This document shows, in pieces, positions 7,992-17,550 of a stretch of DNA of 64,000 nucleotides. A program made the position numbers and the translations under genes. The stretch's first letter is position 1. Each line of letters opens with the position of its first letter. The notes below the pieces were generated by a model. It saw only the letters and a program-made list of their open reading frames with translations. It had not been told where the DNA came from and ran no database searches. The DNA comes from Pseudobutyrivibrio sp. Lineage in GTDB: Bacteria; Bacillota; Clostridia; Lachnospirales; Lachnospiraceae. The stretch is from NCBI GenBank assembly GCA_024697025.1, contig JAILGH010000012.1, positions 1-64,000 on the forward strand, read 5' to 3'.

Positions 7992-8957
7992 TTATTTAAC
8001 AAATTTCTCTGCATAGTGACATGCCACAACGTGATTTGACTTCAGCTCTCTCAATTGAGGTTCCTGTGCATAACACTGCTCGGTTGCATAAGGACAGCGA
8101 GCAGCAAATCTACAACATGGCTTTGGGTCTATTGGAGATGTAAGCTCTCCTTTTAGCACCATTCGCTCATGTTTTGCATGTACATCTGGAATTGGGATAG
8201 CAGACAATAGTGCCTGGGAATATGGATGAATCGTATTTTTGAAGATTTCATCTGCAGGGCACTTTTCAATCATCTGTCCCAAATACATAACAACAATATC
8301 ATCTGAAATGTGCTTAACAACTGACATGTCGTGGGTGATAAACATATAGGTCAGACCTCTCTCCTGCTGCAGGTCCTGCAGCAGATTGAGGATCTGTGCC
8401 TGTATGGAAACATCAAGAGCTGATACTGGTTCGTCACATACAATGAACTCTGGATTAAGGGATAGTGCTCTTGCTATGCCAATACGTTGGCGACGACCAC
8501 CATCAAGCTCATGAGGATACACACCTTCAAGTCGCTTGGCCAAGCCAACAAGCTCCATCATCTCTCTTGCCTTTGCAGATACCTCCTGCCTGGACATGGA
8601 TTTGTTGTTGGTCTTAATAGGCTCTTCTATCAGCTGTAACACATTCATACGTGGGTCTAAGCTTGCATAAGGATCCTGGAAAATCATCTGAATATCGGCG
8701 CGATATTTTTTCTTGAATTCCTTGATAGGCATATTTGCAATATCCTCGCCCTTGAAAATGATTTCACCGCTGGTTGGCTCGTGAAGTCTCATTAATGTCT
8801 TACCAAGAGTTGATTTACCACAGCCTGATTCTCCAACTACTCCTACTGTTTTCCCCTTCTCAATGTTGAGGGATACGTTGTCTACCGCATGCAGGCTTCC
8901 TCTTGGAGTAGAAAAATATTTCTTTAAATTTTTAATTTCTAATAAATTCTCTGCCAT
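7992..8957 (-). CDS. Oligopeptide/dipeptide-type ABC importer, ATP-binding protein (OppF/DppF type)
   Basis: A 321-residue ABC ATPase. Walker A is GESGCGKST near residue 40, a Q-loop follows (MIFQDPY), and Walker B (FIVCDEPVSALDV) precedes the H-loop His in FITHD. The signature motif before Walker B reads LDGGRRQRIGIARAL where LSGGQ is usual, so its Ser and Gln are replaced (DGGRR). The C-terminal oligo_HPY region carries a Cys-rich segment (CCRFAARCPYATEQC) typical of Opp/Dpp/Nik ATPases. It pairs with the OppD-like ATPase; the two reading frames overlap in TAATG. With three upstream genes it forms a complete importer. The family takes peptides, nickel or, in some members, oligosaccharides and glycosides; a plant glycoside is plausible here from context only. 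Confidence 0.93.
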   Translation of the reverse strand: MAENLLEIKNLKKYFSTPRGSLHAVDNVSLNIEKGKTVGVVGESGCGKSTLGKTLMRLHEPTSGEIIFKGEDIANMPIKEFKKKYRADIQMIFQDPYASLDPRMNVLQLIEEPIKTNNKSMSRQEVSAKAREMMELVGLAKRLEGVYPHELDGGRRQRIGIARALSLNPEFIVCDEPVSALDVSIQAQILNLLQDLQQERGLTYMFITHDMSVVKHISDDIVVMYLGQMIEKCPADEIFKNTIHPYSQALLSAIPIPDVHAKHERMVLKGELTSPIDPKPCCRFAARCPYATEQCYAQEPQLRELKSNHVVACHYAEKFVK

Positions 8958-9931
8958 TATTTTTCCTCCCTTGCCTGATACTTAAGACATTTCACCACAT
9001 GGCCATCGCTGACCTCGTAAGGCTGTGGATCCTGTATCTTGCAAGCGTCACATTTTTCATCACACCTGTCATAAAAGCTGCAATGACTAGGTAAATCAGA
9101 TGGATCACAAACCATTCCCGGAATCACATGAAGTCTTTCAACATCTTTGTCCAAAGATGGAATTGATTTGTATAAAGCCTTGGTGTATGGATGCTTTGGA
9201 TTATCAAAAATCTCCTGTAAGGTTCCATACTCAACAATTTCACCTGCGTACATAACTGCACAGTGATCGCACATTTCAGCCACCACTCCCAAATCATGGG
9301 TGATTAAAATTGTGGATGTGTTGTTCTTTTTTTGCAGGCCACGCATCATATCAAGAATCTGTGCCTGAATTGTAACATCAAGGGCAGTGGTTGGCTCATC
9401 TGCAATTAGCAAATCTGGCTCGCAGGCCAAAGCTATGGCAATTACGATACGCTGCTTCATTCCACCTGAAAACTGGTGTGGGTAATCCTTGTATCGCTCT
9501 GGAACTATGCCAACAAGGCCAAGCATTTCCTGGGCACGCTTAAGAGCTTCTGCCTTGGAGCACTTGTCGTGAAGTAATATAACCTCGGCGATTTGATCTC
9601 CCACAGTTTTAACAGGGTTGAGGGCTGTCATTGGATCTTGAAAAATCATGGAGATTTTGTTACCTCTAACAGCTCTCATTTCCCTTTTTGATTTTTCTAA
9701 AAGGTTCTCACCTTCGAATTTAATTTTTCCTTTTTTGATGGCTCCAACATGCTCTGGAAGTAATCCCATTATAGCTAGAGCTGTTGTTGTTTTTCCCGCG
9801 CCTGTCTCGCCCACCAGACCAAGAATTTCTCCCTTTTTCATAGTGAGCTTAATGTTGTTTACAGCCTCTACTACCTCATCGTCAGTTTCGTAGTGAACCA
9901 CCAATTCTTCTATTTCTAAGATATTTTCCAT
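8957..9931 (-). CDS. Oligopeptide/dipeptide-type ABC importer, ATP-binding protein (OppD/DppD type)
   Basis: A 324-residue ATPase partner of the OppF-like protein. It has Walker [10 protein letters not shown], signature FSGGMKQR, Walker [14 protein letters not shown] and H-loop TILITHD. The C-terminus has the Cys cluster [14 protein letters not shown] of oligo_HPY ATPases, where some Dpp members bind an Fe-S cluster. ATG at 9931 has AAGGA upstream. The stop overlaps the start of the next ATPase by one base. The protein provides half of the ATP-hydrolysing dimer on the cytoplasmic face of the importer. Confidence 0.93.
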   Translation of the reverse strand: MENILEIEELVVHYETDDEVVEAVNNIKLTMKKGEILGLVGETGAGKTTTALAIMGLLPEHVGAIKKGKIKFEGENLLEKSKREMRAVRGNKISMIFQDPMTALNPVKTVGDQIAEVILLHDKCSKAEALKRAQEMLGLVGIVPERYKDYPHQFSGGMKQRIVIAIALACEPDLLIADEPTTALDVTIQAQILDMMRGLQKKNNTSTILITHDLGVVAEMCDHCAVMYAGEIVEYGTLQEIFDNPKHPYTKALYKSIPSLDKDVERLHVIPGMVCDPSDLPSHCSFYDRCDEKCDACKIQDPQPYEVSDGHVVKCLKYQAREEK

Positions 9932-9948
9932 GATTATCCTTTCCGACT

Positions 9949-10857
9949 TTATTTGGATTTAGGATCGAAAGCATCTCGCAAGCCATCACCTAAAAGGTTA
10001 AATGCAAAGCAGGTAACCATAATCATAAGGGCTGGGAAAAACATCATGTAAGGACTGCTGGTCAAATATGCTTTTCCATCATTTAAAATAAGCCCCCATT
10101 CAGGTGTAGGCGCTGCAAGTCCAACTCCGATGTAGCTCATTGCGGACATCATCATAATTGAAACTGCCAAAAATCCTACAAAATAAATAATCATTACGCC
10201 TGCGGCATTTGGAATCATATGTTTAAAAATCATTTTCATCTGACCAACTCCAATTGCCTCAGAGGATTCGATGTAGTCACAGCCGCGAACTCTGAGAATA
10301 GCCGCTCTGTTGTTTCTTGCCATGGTAGGCATGGATGCAAACATAACTGCTGCAACAAGCTGAGGAATACCATTTCCTAAAACAGATACAATGCACATTG
10401 CCATCATAATCATTGGAATGGATTGAAATACATCCATGATTCGCATTATCACCGTATCTACAACTCCACCGCAGTAGCCTGCAATAATTCCAAGCAGGCC
10501 ACCGGATAATAGAGCTGCAATGGTACAGAATAATGCTATAAATAATGAATATCTGGCACCATAAACGCATCGACTGAAAATGTCTCTGCCAAACTGATCT
10601 GTTCCAAATAGATGCGCCGAGCTTGGCGGCTGCATCATAGCTAAATAGTCCTGACTCTGATAATCATAAGGTGCAATAAAATTAGCAAATATCGCAACCA
10701 GTATAAGAATCCCCACTACTATAAGACCAACTATAGCTGTCTTATTTCTTCTAAATCTCTTCCATGCTTCAAATGCAGGAGTAGATTTTACAGGCTTATT
10801 TCTCTTAGCCTTTTTCTTTGCAATTTTCTCCATCTCTGGAGTGTATAACTTTGCCAT
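9949..10857 (-). CDS. Oligopeptide/dipeptide-type ABC importer, permease (OppC/DppC type)
   Basis: A 302-residue permease. ATG at 10857 follows AAGGAG and is preferred to a TTG 15 bases upstream. The cytoplasmic N-terminus is basic (KKKAKRNKPVK), then a first membrane helix (AIVGLIVVGILILVAIFAN) and the OppC landmark HLFGTDQFGRDIFSRCVYGAR. The inner-membrane permease loop (EAIGVGQMKMIFKHMIPNA) contains the EAA motif that contacts the ATPases. Five to six membrane segments are visible, as usual. It lies between the OppB- and OppD-like genes with short gaps. Confidence 0.93.
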   Translation of the reverse strand: MAKLYTPEMEKIAKKKAKRNKPVKSTPAFEAWKRFRRNKTAIVGLIVVGILILVAIFANFIAPYDYQSQDYLAMMQPPSSAHLFGTDQFGRDIFSRCVYGARYSLFIALFCTIAALLSGGLLGIIAGYCGGVVDTVIMRIMDVFQSIPMIMMAMCIVSVLGNGIPQLVAAVMFASMPTMARNNRAAILRVRGCDYIESSEAIGVGQMKMIFKHMIPNAAGVMIIYFVGFLAVSIMMMSAMSYIGVGLAAPTPEWGLILNDGKAYLTSSPYMMFFPALMIMVTCFAFNLLGDGLRDAFDPKSK

Positions 10858-10878
10858 ATCCTTCTCCTTCAATGAATA

Positions 10879-11841
10879 TTATGCTGCTTTTTTTAGCTTC
10901 TTTTTTCCGCCAGAAATAATTGTGGTCTTTAGTCGAGGGTCAATAAGTATAAAGCTAATATCTACCAAGAGATTAATAACTGTTAGTACTATCGCTATTA
11001 TTAACGCTCCGCCTAGAACCGATGGATAATTACGCTGTGTAATTGAATCTGTAATGTATTTTCCAACACCTGGTATACCAAATACTGTCTCTAAAACCAT
11101 GGCTCCACCAATGGAGTTGCCAAGGTTGGTTCCGATGGACTGAGCCACTGGAATCATTGCATTTCTAAGTGCATGTCTTTTGGTAATGTTTCGCTCTGTC
11201 TGGCCCTTTGCCCTGGCTGTTCTGATATAGTCTTCCGAAAGCACTTCTAACATAGAAGAGCGGGTGATACGGGTGTAGCTTGCTACTGATGAAAGGCCTA
11301 TACACATCATTGGCAAAATATAGCCTTTTGCAGATTCAATTCCGCTGGATGGAAGAATGTGGTAGGTTACTGCAAAGATAAAAATCAAAACCAGTCCCAC
11401 TACAAACTCCGGAACGGATTGGAAAAACATTGATACAACAAGCACCAGTGAATCTATCCAGGTGTATTTCTTTAGTGCAGATACAATGCCTAAAATTATT
11501 CCTATTACTGCACCTATTGCCACTGCACCAAGAGTTATCAATCCAGAGGTTTTCAGCCTAGGTAATATTTCTGATAAAACCGGATTTCCTGTTCTATAGG
11601 AGTCTCCAAAGTCTCCTTTAGTTACGATTCCTTTTATATAATTGAAATACTGAACCACCACTGGATCATTCAAACCCAATTCTTCGCGTTTTGCATCTAC
11701 CTGTTCCTGGGGTGCATCATTTCCTAAGATAATTCTTGCAGGATCACCAGGAGTAAATGTTTTTAAAGCAAATATGATGGCTGACACCCCCAGCATAATA
11801 GGAATAAGATATACAATTCTCTTGATAATATATTTAATCAT
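10879..11841 (-). CDS. Oligopeptide/dipeptide-type ABC importer, permease (OppB/DppB type)
   Basis: A 320-residue permease with the OppB-type start (MIKYIIKRIVYLIPIMLGVS), the LNDPVVVQYFNYI segment, and the EAA loop RTARAKGQTERNITKRHALRNA. Six membrane helices can be traced. It forms the second half of the transmembrane channel with the OppC-like protein. The gene follows the binding-protein gene by 20 bp and precedes the OppC-like gene by 21 bp, so the five importer genes are one operon read from about 13.5 kb leftwards. Confidence 0.93.
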   Translation of the reverse strand: MIKYIIKRIVYLIPIMLGVSAIIFALKTFTPGDPARIILGNDAPQEQVDAKREELGLNDPVVVQYFNYIKGIVTKGDFGDSYRTGNPVLSEILPRLKTSGLITLGAVAIGAVIGIILGIVSALKKYTWIDSLVLVVSMFFQSVPEFVVGLVLIFIFAVTYHILPSSGIESAKGYILPMMCIGLSSVASYTRITRSSMLEVLSEDYIRTARAKGQTERNITKRHALRNAMIPVAQSIGTNLGNSIGGAMVLETVFGIPGVGKYITDSITQRNYPSVLGGALIIAIVLTVINLLVDISFILIDPRLKTTIISGGKKKLKKAA

Positions 11842-11861
11842 CGTCAGCTCCTATTTCTTAA

Positions 11862-13493
11862 TTACTGTTCGCGATAGAATGATGTAACATCGATATATCC
11901 GCGCTCTCTAGTTGCAAGACCGTAAATGTCTGGCTGTGTAATTGCTGAACGCAATTCTGGACAAAGGTTAAGTACAAGTGTGTCTCTCTTGAAAATCTCC
12001 TCAAGTGCTGCAACCTTTTCCTTAGCAGCTTCATTGTCCTCTGCCTTAATTACTTCCTGAATAGCAGACCAGATTTCATCTGAAGTATACTTGTCACCAC
12101 CGATACAGAATGTGTTAATTGAATTCTCATCAAAGAATACCCATGCTGATGGATTTCTTGAATCAAGGTACTCACCTACAAGGATGATGTCATAGTCACC
12201 ACCGTTTGCCCCCTGTACAAAAGTAGGAATATCAACTGAGTTGATTTCAAGTGTGATACCTGCCTGTGCAAGCTGAGCCTGCATTACTGTGTATAAGCCC
12301 TCTGCATCAGGTGTTCCAAGGCAAGAGATTGTAAGGCCATCGCCGTAGCCTGCTTCCTCTAAGAGAGCCTTTGCCCCCCCAACATCCTGCTTTCTCTCAT
12401 CCTCTGTGTAGTAGTCAACTGCAAATGGAACATCAGCATCAATGTAACCTAATGACTGCTTTGCCTGACCGCCAGTTGCATAGGCTGCAATTGCGTCATA
12501 ATCAAGTGCCTTATCAAGAGCCTCACGTACCTTTACGTTCTTCATTGGCTCTGAATCTCTCATGTTCATCCAGATGTGATAAACCTGACCAAAGCTGTAG
12601 AAGGATGTCTTTACATTCTGGTTGTTTACATATGTTGATGCCTGAGCAACTGGAATTTCGTATGCAACTCCTGCATCTCCTGCCTCAACTGCCATCTCTC
12701 TTGCAGCTGGGTCCTGTGTGAATGTAAACTTGATTTCCTTGAAGTATCCAGCGTAATCCTGGTTCCAGTAGTTGTCGTTTCTCTCGAGAACTACATACTG
12801 TCCCTGAACCCACTCTTTAAATCTGTACTTACCAGAGCCGATTACCGGGCTGTCTGCAGCTTTGTCAAATCCGCCGCAAGCTTCTACCTCGTCCTCTGAG
12901 AAAATACCAAATGGTGTCCATGTAAGCATTGTTACAAGGTCAGGTGCTACAGTGTTGAAGCCAAGAATAACTGTGTGGTCATCAACAACCTCATTCTTGG
13001 ATGGATCAAGGAACTTACCACCATCGTTGTTTCCTGACTGTGATGCAAGAGTTTCAAATGTATAAACTACATCCTCCGCTGTAAGAAGAGAGCCGTCAGT
13101 GAATGTTACATCATCACGAAGAGTAAACTGTAATCTGTAATCATCAAGCCACTCCCATTTTGTTGCTATGTTTGGTTCAACCACCCCTGTGAACTGATTC
13201 TGAGATACTAAGGTATCAAGAATAGCTCCTGAAATAATGCTTGATTCATTCTCTGATTCACCAACAAGTGTTGGAGCCAGTGAAGATGGCTCTGAAGCAA
13301 GTGCAACAACAAGTGTCTCATCTGATTTAACTTTGTTTACTAAATCAACATTGGCTGTATTTTCTGTTGCAGCCTTTGAACCCGCTGTTTTAGCTGGAGC
13401 ACTGCCTGTTTCTTTTTCTGAACTGCCGCAGGCTACAACTGAAAATGCCATAGCAACTGCTAAACCAGCCCCAAGAACTTTTTTTAGTTTCAT
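11862..13493 (-). CDS. ABC importer substrate-binding lipoprotein, family 5 (OppA/DppA type)
   Basis: A 543-residue lipoprotein. The signal peptide MKLKKVLGAGLAVAMAFS ends in lipobox VVAC (Cys22), followed by a Ser/Thr/Ala-rich linker. The SBP_bac_5 hallmarks are present: a conserved segment around WEWLDDYRLQFTLRDDVTFTDG at 120-145, VVYTFETL and the C-terminal lobe RSAITQPDIYGLA. ATG at 13493 has AAGGAG upstream. It captures substrate outside the membrane and sets importer specificity. Family 5 proteins bind peptides, nickel chelates, opines or glycans; ligand class cannot be decided by eye. As first gene of the importer operon its promoter should lie at 13494-13640, where a weak TTGAGT / TATACA pair is visible on the minus strand. 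Confidence 0.92.
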   Translation of the reverse strand: MKLKKVLGAGLAVAMAFSVVACGSSEKETGSAPAKTAGSKAATENTANVDLVNKVKSDETLVVALASEPSSLAPTLVGESENESSIISGAILDTLVSQNQFTGVVEPNIATKWEWLDDYRLQFTLRDDVTFTDGSLLTAEDVVYTFETLASQSGNNDGGKFLDPSKNEVVDDHTVILGFNTVAPDLVTMLTWTPFGIFSEDEVEACGGFDKAADSPVIGSGKYRFKEWVQGQYVVLERNDNYWNQDYAGYFKEIKFTFTQDPAAREMAVEAGDAGVAYEIPVAQASTYVNNQNVKTSFYSFGQVYHIWMNMRDSEPMKNVKVREALDKALDYDAIAAYATGGQAKQSLGYIDADVPFAVDYYTEDERKQDVGGAKALLEEAGYGDGLTISCLGTPDAEGLYTVMQAQLAQAGITLEINSVDIPTFVQGANGGDYDIILVGEYLDSRNPSAWVFFDENSINTFCIGGDKYTSDEIWSAIQEVIKAEDNEAAKEKVAALEEIFKRDTLVLNLCPELRSAITQPDIYGLATRERGYIDVTSFYREQ

Positions 13494-13644
13494 CTTTTCT
13501 TCTCCTTTTCTTTCCCCATAAAAATTTTTGCCTTTCGGCTGTTATGTATACAATCTTATCCATAGACTCAAGGTAGAAATATGGATTTATTATCCTAAAA
13601 AACTTTTTTACACATTAAAAATTGCCCTTTTGGAAATTTAAAAA

Positions 13645-13692
13645 TAGTCAAAAAAATAACAGGTCAAAAATCAACATGAGATTTTTGACCTG
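13645..13692 (-). terminator. Intrinsic terminator after the AraC-GH39 gene
   Basis: A perfect 13-bp stem (13660-13672 with 13680-13692) with a 7-nt loop. In the minus-strand direction it is followed by TTATTTTTTTG. It lies 21 bp past the stop of the AraC-GH39 gene and separates it from the importer operon. Confidence 0.85.
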
Positions 13693-13713
13693 AGAAAAAT
13701 GTGAGGCGAAAGT

Positions 13714-16125
13714 TTATATTCTTTTCAAACTAATGCATGCCACTTCATTTGCTTTAAGCTGAATATTGTATTTTAAAATACCATCCACCACCTCAGCTCT
13801 ATCAATAGTAAGATGTGGTTCACACACCTTTCGGCAGAACTTGATGTCATTTTTAGAAAGGTTATTGTCAAATCCAAGCCCCTTCCATATATCAACTATG
13901 CTTCCATAATCATCGTTTACTCGATACACCCTAGCCTTGTACTTATCGCCTCCCACATCCTTTATCTGAAAACCGATGTTAAGCAAATCATTGTCCTCAT
14001 AGTACTTCCACAAATCATTTTTGCTAATATCACCTTCGTCAGTAAGATAATAGTTGTAATTCAGTCGCTTTTGGTTATGGCAGACAATGGTGAAGTTCTC
14101 ATCCTCATCCATTGAGATAATATACTCTTTGCCCTTTCCCACAATATATGGCTTAAGGCGATTCATAAATTCAAAGGCATAAGCCGCCGGCTTGAATATA
14201 CTATCCTTTGTAATAAGTCCGCTTCCTCCAAATAAAAGTGCGTTGGTATCTGAGTACTCCACCGTCCTGTCTGTAGCATGGAAATATCCCATACCGTCGA
14301 TACTTGTAATGTTTTGTATAAGATTTCTTGCAACATAAGCCCCCTTATAGCATGAGTCATTTATGGCATTTCTGTCTGAAATGGTATTATTCCATTCAGT
14401 TGCATAAAGTGGTGTGTCCTCTGAAAAACCAGCCTTGGTCATGCTGGCTCTGATACGTTCTGTTGCGTGCAAAAAAGAATCATTGTCAGTGTTTCTTCTA
14501 GAATATAAATCATTTCTAATCTCTCCACTGACATAAGGAAAGTGCATCATTGAAATGTAGTCCGGCTGCTGCTGTTGTTCTCTCCATTCTTTGAAAAAGC
14601 CATCCATCACTTCGTCACTTATGTCATCTCTGATACCACAGCCACCTATTTGGATTCGCTTGTTAATACCTCTAATAATAGAAGCAGTCTGATTGAATAA
14701 CTTAAAATAATTGTAGCCTTCTATGGCCTCAGCCCTTTCATCATTCCAAAGCTCAACAAGCCAGGTGCCCACCTCCTTTGGATCATAGCAATCGTTAAGG
14801 TGGATAAAAAAGCTTTCAATCATTTTGCCCCAGTAATCCGCTTCGTATCTAAGTTCTGAGTTGTCCTCACCTTTTAAAATGGGAAGTCTGACGCTGGCCT
14901 GTATTTTCTTTGGCTTACATCCAAGCTCCAAGGCAGGCTTCATGCCATGCTCCAAGAGGAAATCAATTATGCCGTCTATCTTGGAAAAATTGTACACTCC
15001 AGTACCAAATCCAATTTCAAGAAGCATATTGGGCGTAAAAATATTCCAAAACCTAACATATTCAAAGTGCAGCGCTTCACCTATTAAAGCAATATGTTCT
15101 CTGGTGCCTGCATTTAGCAAATCCTCTGCATTGCCACCATTTAATATCTTCTTGTAGCCGGTGGTAAGTGTTGGAAACAAAGCCTTGTACTTTAGTGAAT
15201 AGTTGGCGAAAATCTCATTGCAATTCTCGTAGAAAGCCTCCTGCTTTGAGCCACTTTGGATAAAATCCTCAAGCCTTGCCTGAAGCTTTTTGTCCATGGA
15301 ATAGCAATCCTTCGCTGAATCCGCCAGAGTCTTTTTTCTAAATTCTGATGGTGTTTGGCCATACACCTGCTTGAAGGTCTTGTTGAACAAAGCCACCGTG
15401 GAAAAACCGTTATCAAAGGCAATCTTGGTAATTGGCTCGTTGGTGTAAAGCAGACTCTCGTAAGCATGACTCACCCTGATGTTGGTAACATATTTCAGGA
15501 AGCTCATGCCATAGGTTTTTTTAAAAAATCTTGATAAATATGCCTCTGATAAGTACAGCTTGTCAGCCAAATCCTTTAGAGATAGCTGCTCCTTGTAATT
15601 ACCCCTGACATAATTGTTTATCTGATTAATCCTGACTGTGATATTGTCGTCAGTGTTGTCGTGTCTATCTCCGCCTCGAACCTGAAAGTTAACTGTAAGC
15701 TCATCCAACAGCTCATAACAAAGAGCAATATGACCGAAGTCCGCCACATTGCCGTTGGTATTTACATAATGAGTCAACAGACTTTTAATCCTCTTTCTTA
15801 AGGCATCGTATTGCTCATTATTTCCCATATTGCTGTTGCACAAAAACTGTACATCCAAGGAACCCAGCACGTCACTTAACAGTTCAAATGAGATGCAAAC
15901 CTTTACTAAAAGACCATCCTCCGACAATCTTATACTGTGCTTTTTATTGGCGTTGATTAAGTAAAATCCTTCCTCAAACAGAACCACCCTCTCCTGGCCC
16001 ATCTGGATTTCAACTCGCCCCTGAAGCACGTAGCACAGCTCAATATTTTGATGGAAGTGCTCCATTTCCAGCTTCTTGTCAGAAACCTCGATTCTAACTC
16101 TTTCTCTAGAATTCTTTGACTCCAT
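13714..16125 (-). CDS. AraC-type regulator fused to a GH39-like (beta-xylosidase family) domain
   Basis: An 803-residue two-part protein. Residues ~15-90 are a cupin-type sensor (EHFHQNIELCYVLQGRVE), and ~165-265 are two AraC helix-turn-helix motifs (LSLKDLADKLYLSEAYLSRFF and PITKIAFDNGF). From ~300 to the end is a GH39-like TIM barrel. In GH39 the acid/base Glu lies in a WNEP motif; here the matching segment is WNDE (residues 460-463), putting Asp462 at that position. The nucleophile-like Glu577 in ATEWN is kept. The domain may thus act as a sugar sensor more than an enzyme. ATG at 16125 follows AGGGGG. It probably controls the adjacent importer or MFS genes in response to a xyloside or glycoside; that role is inferred. 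Confidence 0.82.
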   Translation of the reverse strand: MESKNSRERVRIEVSDKKLEMEHFHQNIELCYVLQGRVEIQMGQERVVLFEEGFYLINANKKHSIRLSEDGLLVKVCISFELLSDVLGSLDVQFLCNSNMGNNEQYDALRKRIKSLLTHYVNTNGNVADFGHIALCYELLDELTVNFQVRGGDRHDNTDDNITVRINQINNYVRGNYKEQLSLKDLADKLYLSEAYLSRFFKKTYGMSFLKYVTNIRVSHAYESLLYTNEPITKIAFDNGFSTVALFNKTFKQVYGQTPSEFRKKTLADSAKDCYSMDKKLQARLEDFIQSGSKQEAFYENCNEIFANYSLKYKALFPTLTTGYKKILNGGNAEDLLNAGTREHIALIGEALHFEYVRFWNIFTPNMLLEIGFGTGVYNFSKIDGIIDFLLEHGMKPALELGCKPKKIQASVRLPILKGEDNSELRYEADYWGKMIESFFIHLNDCYDPKEVGTWLVELWNDERAEAIEGYNYFKLFNQTASIIRGINKRIQIGGCGIRDDISDEVMDGFFKEWREQQQQPDYISMMHFPYVSGEIRNDLYSRRNTDNDSFLHATERIRASMTKAGFSEDTPLYATEWNNTISDRNAINDSCYKGAYVARNLIQNITSIDGMGYFHATDRTVEYSDTNALLFGGSGLITKDSIFKPAAYAFEFMNRLKPYIVGKGKEYIISMDEDENFTIVCHNQKRLNYNYYLTDEGDISKNDLWKYYEDNDLLNIGFQIKDVGGDKYKARVYRVNDDYGSIVDIWKGLGFDNNLSKNDIKFCRKVCEPHLTIDRAEVVDGILKYNIQLKANEVACISLKRI

Positions 16126-16149
16126 CTAACCCCCTACATTATTTAACTA

Positions 16150-17313
16150 CTAATCCCTCTTCCTACTAACATTCAAAAAGAATGAATAAACCGCCACCAA
16201 AAGAATCACTACGCCTGCAAATAAAAACTTTGGCGCTGCACCATCCCCCATGATGCCAGCGCAGGCATTGACTACTATTGGTGAAATAGCTGCCCCGACA
16301 TTTATCATTGCCAAATAAACCGACACTGTAAAAGCGTTTGTATCCGGCCTTGTATTTTGGGCAAGCAGGTAGCTTCCACCTGCATTAAATATCGCATATC
16401 CGTATCCCACCAAAAGACTGCCTGCCACTATGGCAACAATATTTGGAATGAAATATGCTATTAAAAATCCAAGGGAAATCACCACAAGAGTGAAGGTCTC
16501 CACCTGATTTTTGAACTTAACTGAAATGCCTTTAAAGGTTGCACCACCTGCAATTCCACCAAAGGTGTTGGCCATTGTAACAATGCTGGCAACCCCGGCG
16601 CCAGCACCGATTGCCTCAGCCACATACTCGGATGAATTAGTGTTGAATGCATTTTGAGTGACAAAATATATAAAGCCTATAATGAATAATCCCATGATGT
16701 ATGGATTCATTTCAAAGTAACTTTTTGACTTTGACTGACCCTCTGGAAGCTCCAGCTTTTGTGGCTCTCCCTTTGGCAGACATGTAAGAGCAATAATGAT
16801 AATTGGTATAACTGCAAGAAAAGTCAAATAGCTAAATCTCCAACCAAACTTTGCCAACTGCCCGCCTATAAAAATAAAAGTCAATGCGCCAAGAGCTGTA
16901 AAGGTGGCGTTTAATCCCATCAGGGTTGCCTGCTCTTCCTTTTTAAAATACTGAACAATAAAGCCATTTATAAGTGGCATCAAAAAGCCTGTTCCCACCC
17001 CTATGATTGCGCTTCCTGCAAGCAATTCCCATATGCTTGAATTAAAGAAAAACGGAAATAAACCTCCAATCAGATAGCAAAACAATGAAAATATTGCAAT
17101 CGCCTTTTTATTTACGTAGCCCATTGCAAATCCACTAAGTGGTGAACATGCAATAAATAAAAAGCTAGGAAGAGTAATTATCATCTGCACTAAAGTCACA
17201 TTTACTCCGGAAAACTCACTGGAAATGCTGGCAAGCACAGGTGATAGAGACATATAAGTCAGTGCCACTGCGCAAATAGATAATATTCCTACTTTTATCT
17301 TTTTGTTTTCCAT
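16150..17313 (-). CDS. MFS transporter
   Basis: A 387-residue major facilitator protein with twelve predicted membrane segments, starting MENKKIKVGILSICAVALTYMS. ATG at 17313 was chosen because the longer frame adds a non-membrane N-terminus without a ribosome site; a GAGG lies 12 bases upstream. Signature-like loops such as SGFAMGYVNKKA (between helices 2 and 3) support the family. It ends 24 bp before the AraC-GH39 gene, which follows it in the same direction. It probably carries a sugar, glycoside or organic acid, but the sequence does not identify the substrate. The leader contains an inverted repeat TTCTTGTT / AACAAGAA (17471-17478 with 17491-17498) that could be an operator. Confidence 0.85.
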   Translation of the reverse strand: MENKKIKVGILSICAVALTYMSLSPVLASISSEFSGVNVTLVQMIITLPSFLFIACSPLSGFAMGYVNKKAIAIFSLFCYLIGGLFPFFFNSSIWELLAGSAIIGVGTGFLMPLINGFIVQYFKKEEQATLMGLNATFTALGALTFIFIGGQLAKFGWRFSYLTFLAVIPIIIIALTCLPKGEPQKLELPEGQSKSKSYFEMNPYIMGLFIIGFIYFVTQNAFNTNSSEYVAEAIGAGAGVASIVTMANTFGGIAGGATFKGISVKFKNQVETFTLVVISLGFLIAYFIPNIVAIVAGSLLVGYGYAIFNAGGSYLLAQNTRPDTNAFTVSVYLAMINVGAAISPIVVNACAGIMGDGAAPKFLFAGVVILLVAVYSFFLNVSRKRD

Positions 17314-17513
17314 AATATGTATAGCCTCATTTCTAAATACTTCTCTATTTATGAGTCTATTATGAAAAGTCAATCCAAAATACTAATACATTTCTTTATT
17401 CTTGCTTTTTTTTGCAAAGAAATCTTTAGGTCACTTTTATGTTCTTTTGATTGCAACTATCATATATAGATTCTTGTTTTGTATCAAAGGAACAAGAAAA
17501 TATATCCAAAAGC

Positions 17514-17547
17514 GCCAAAAGGTGCCGCACTAGCGACACCCTTTGAC
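17514..17547 (-). terminator. Terminator-like hairpin after the ThuA-like gene
   Basis: A 12-bp stem (17517-17528 with 17533-17544), two of the pairs being wobbles, with a 4-nt loop. It lies just past the ThuA-like stop at 17551. The run of T after the stem on the minus strand is short (TTTT), so termination may be incomplete. Confidence 0.55.
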
Positions 17548-17550
17548 TTT

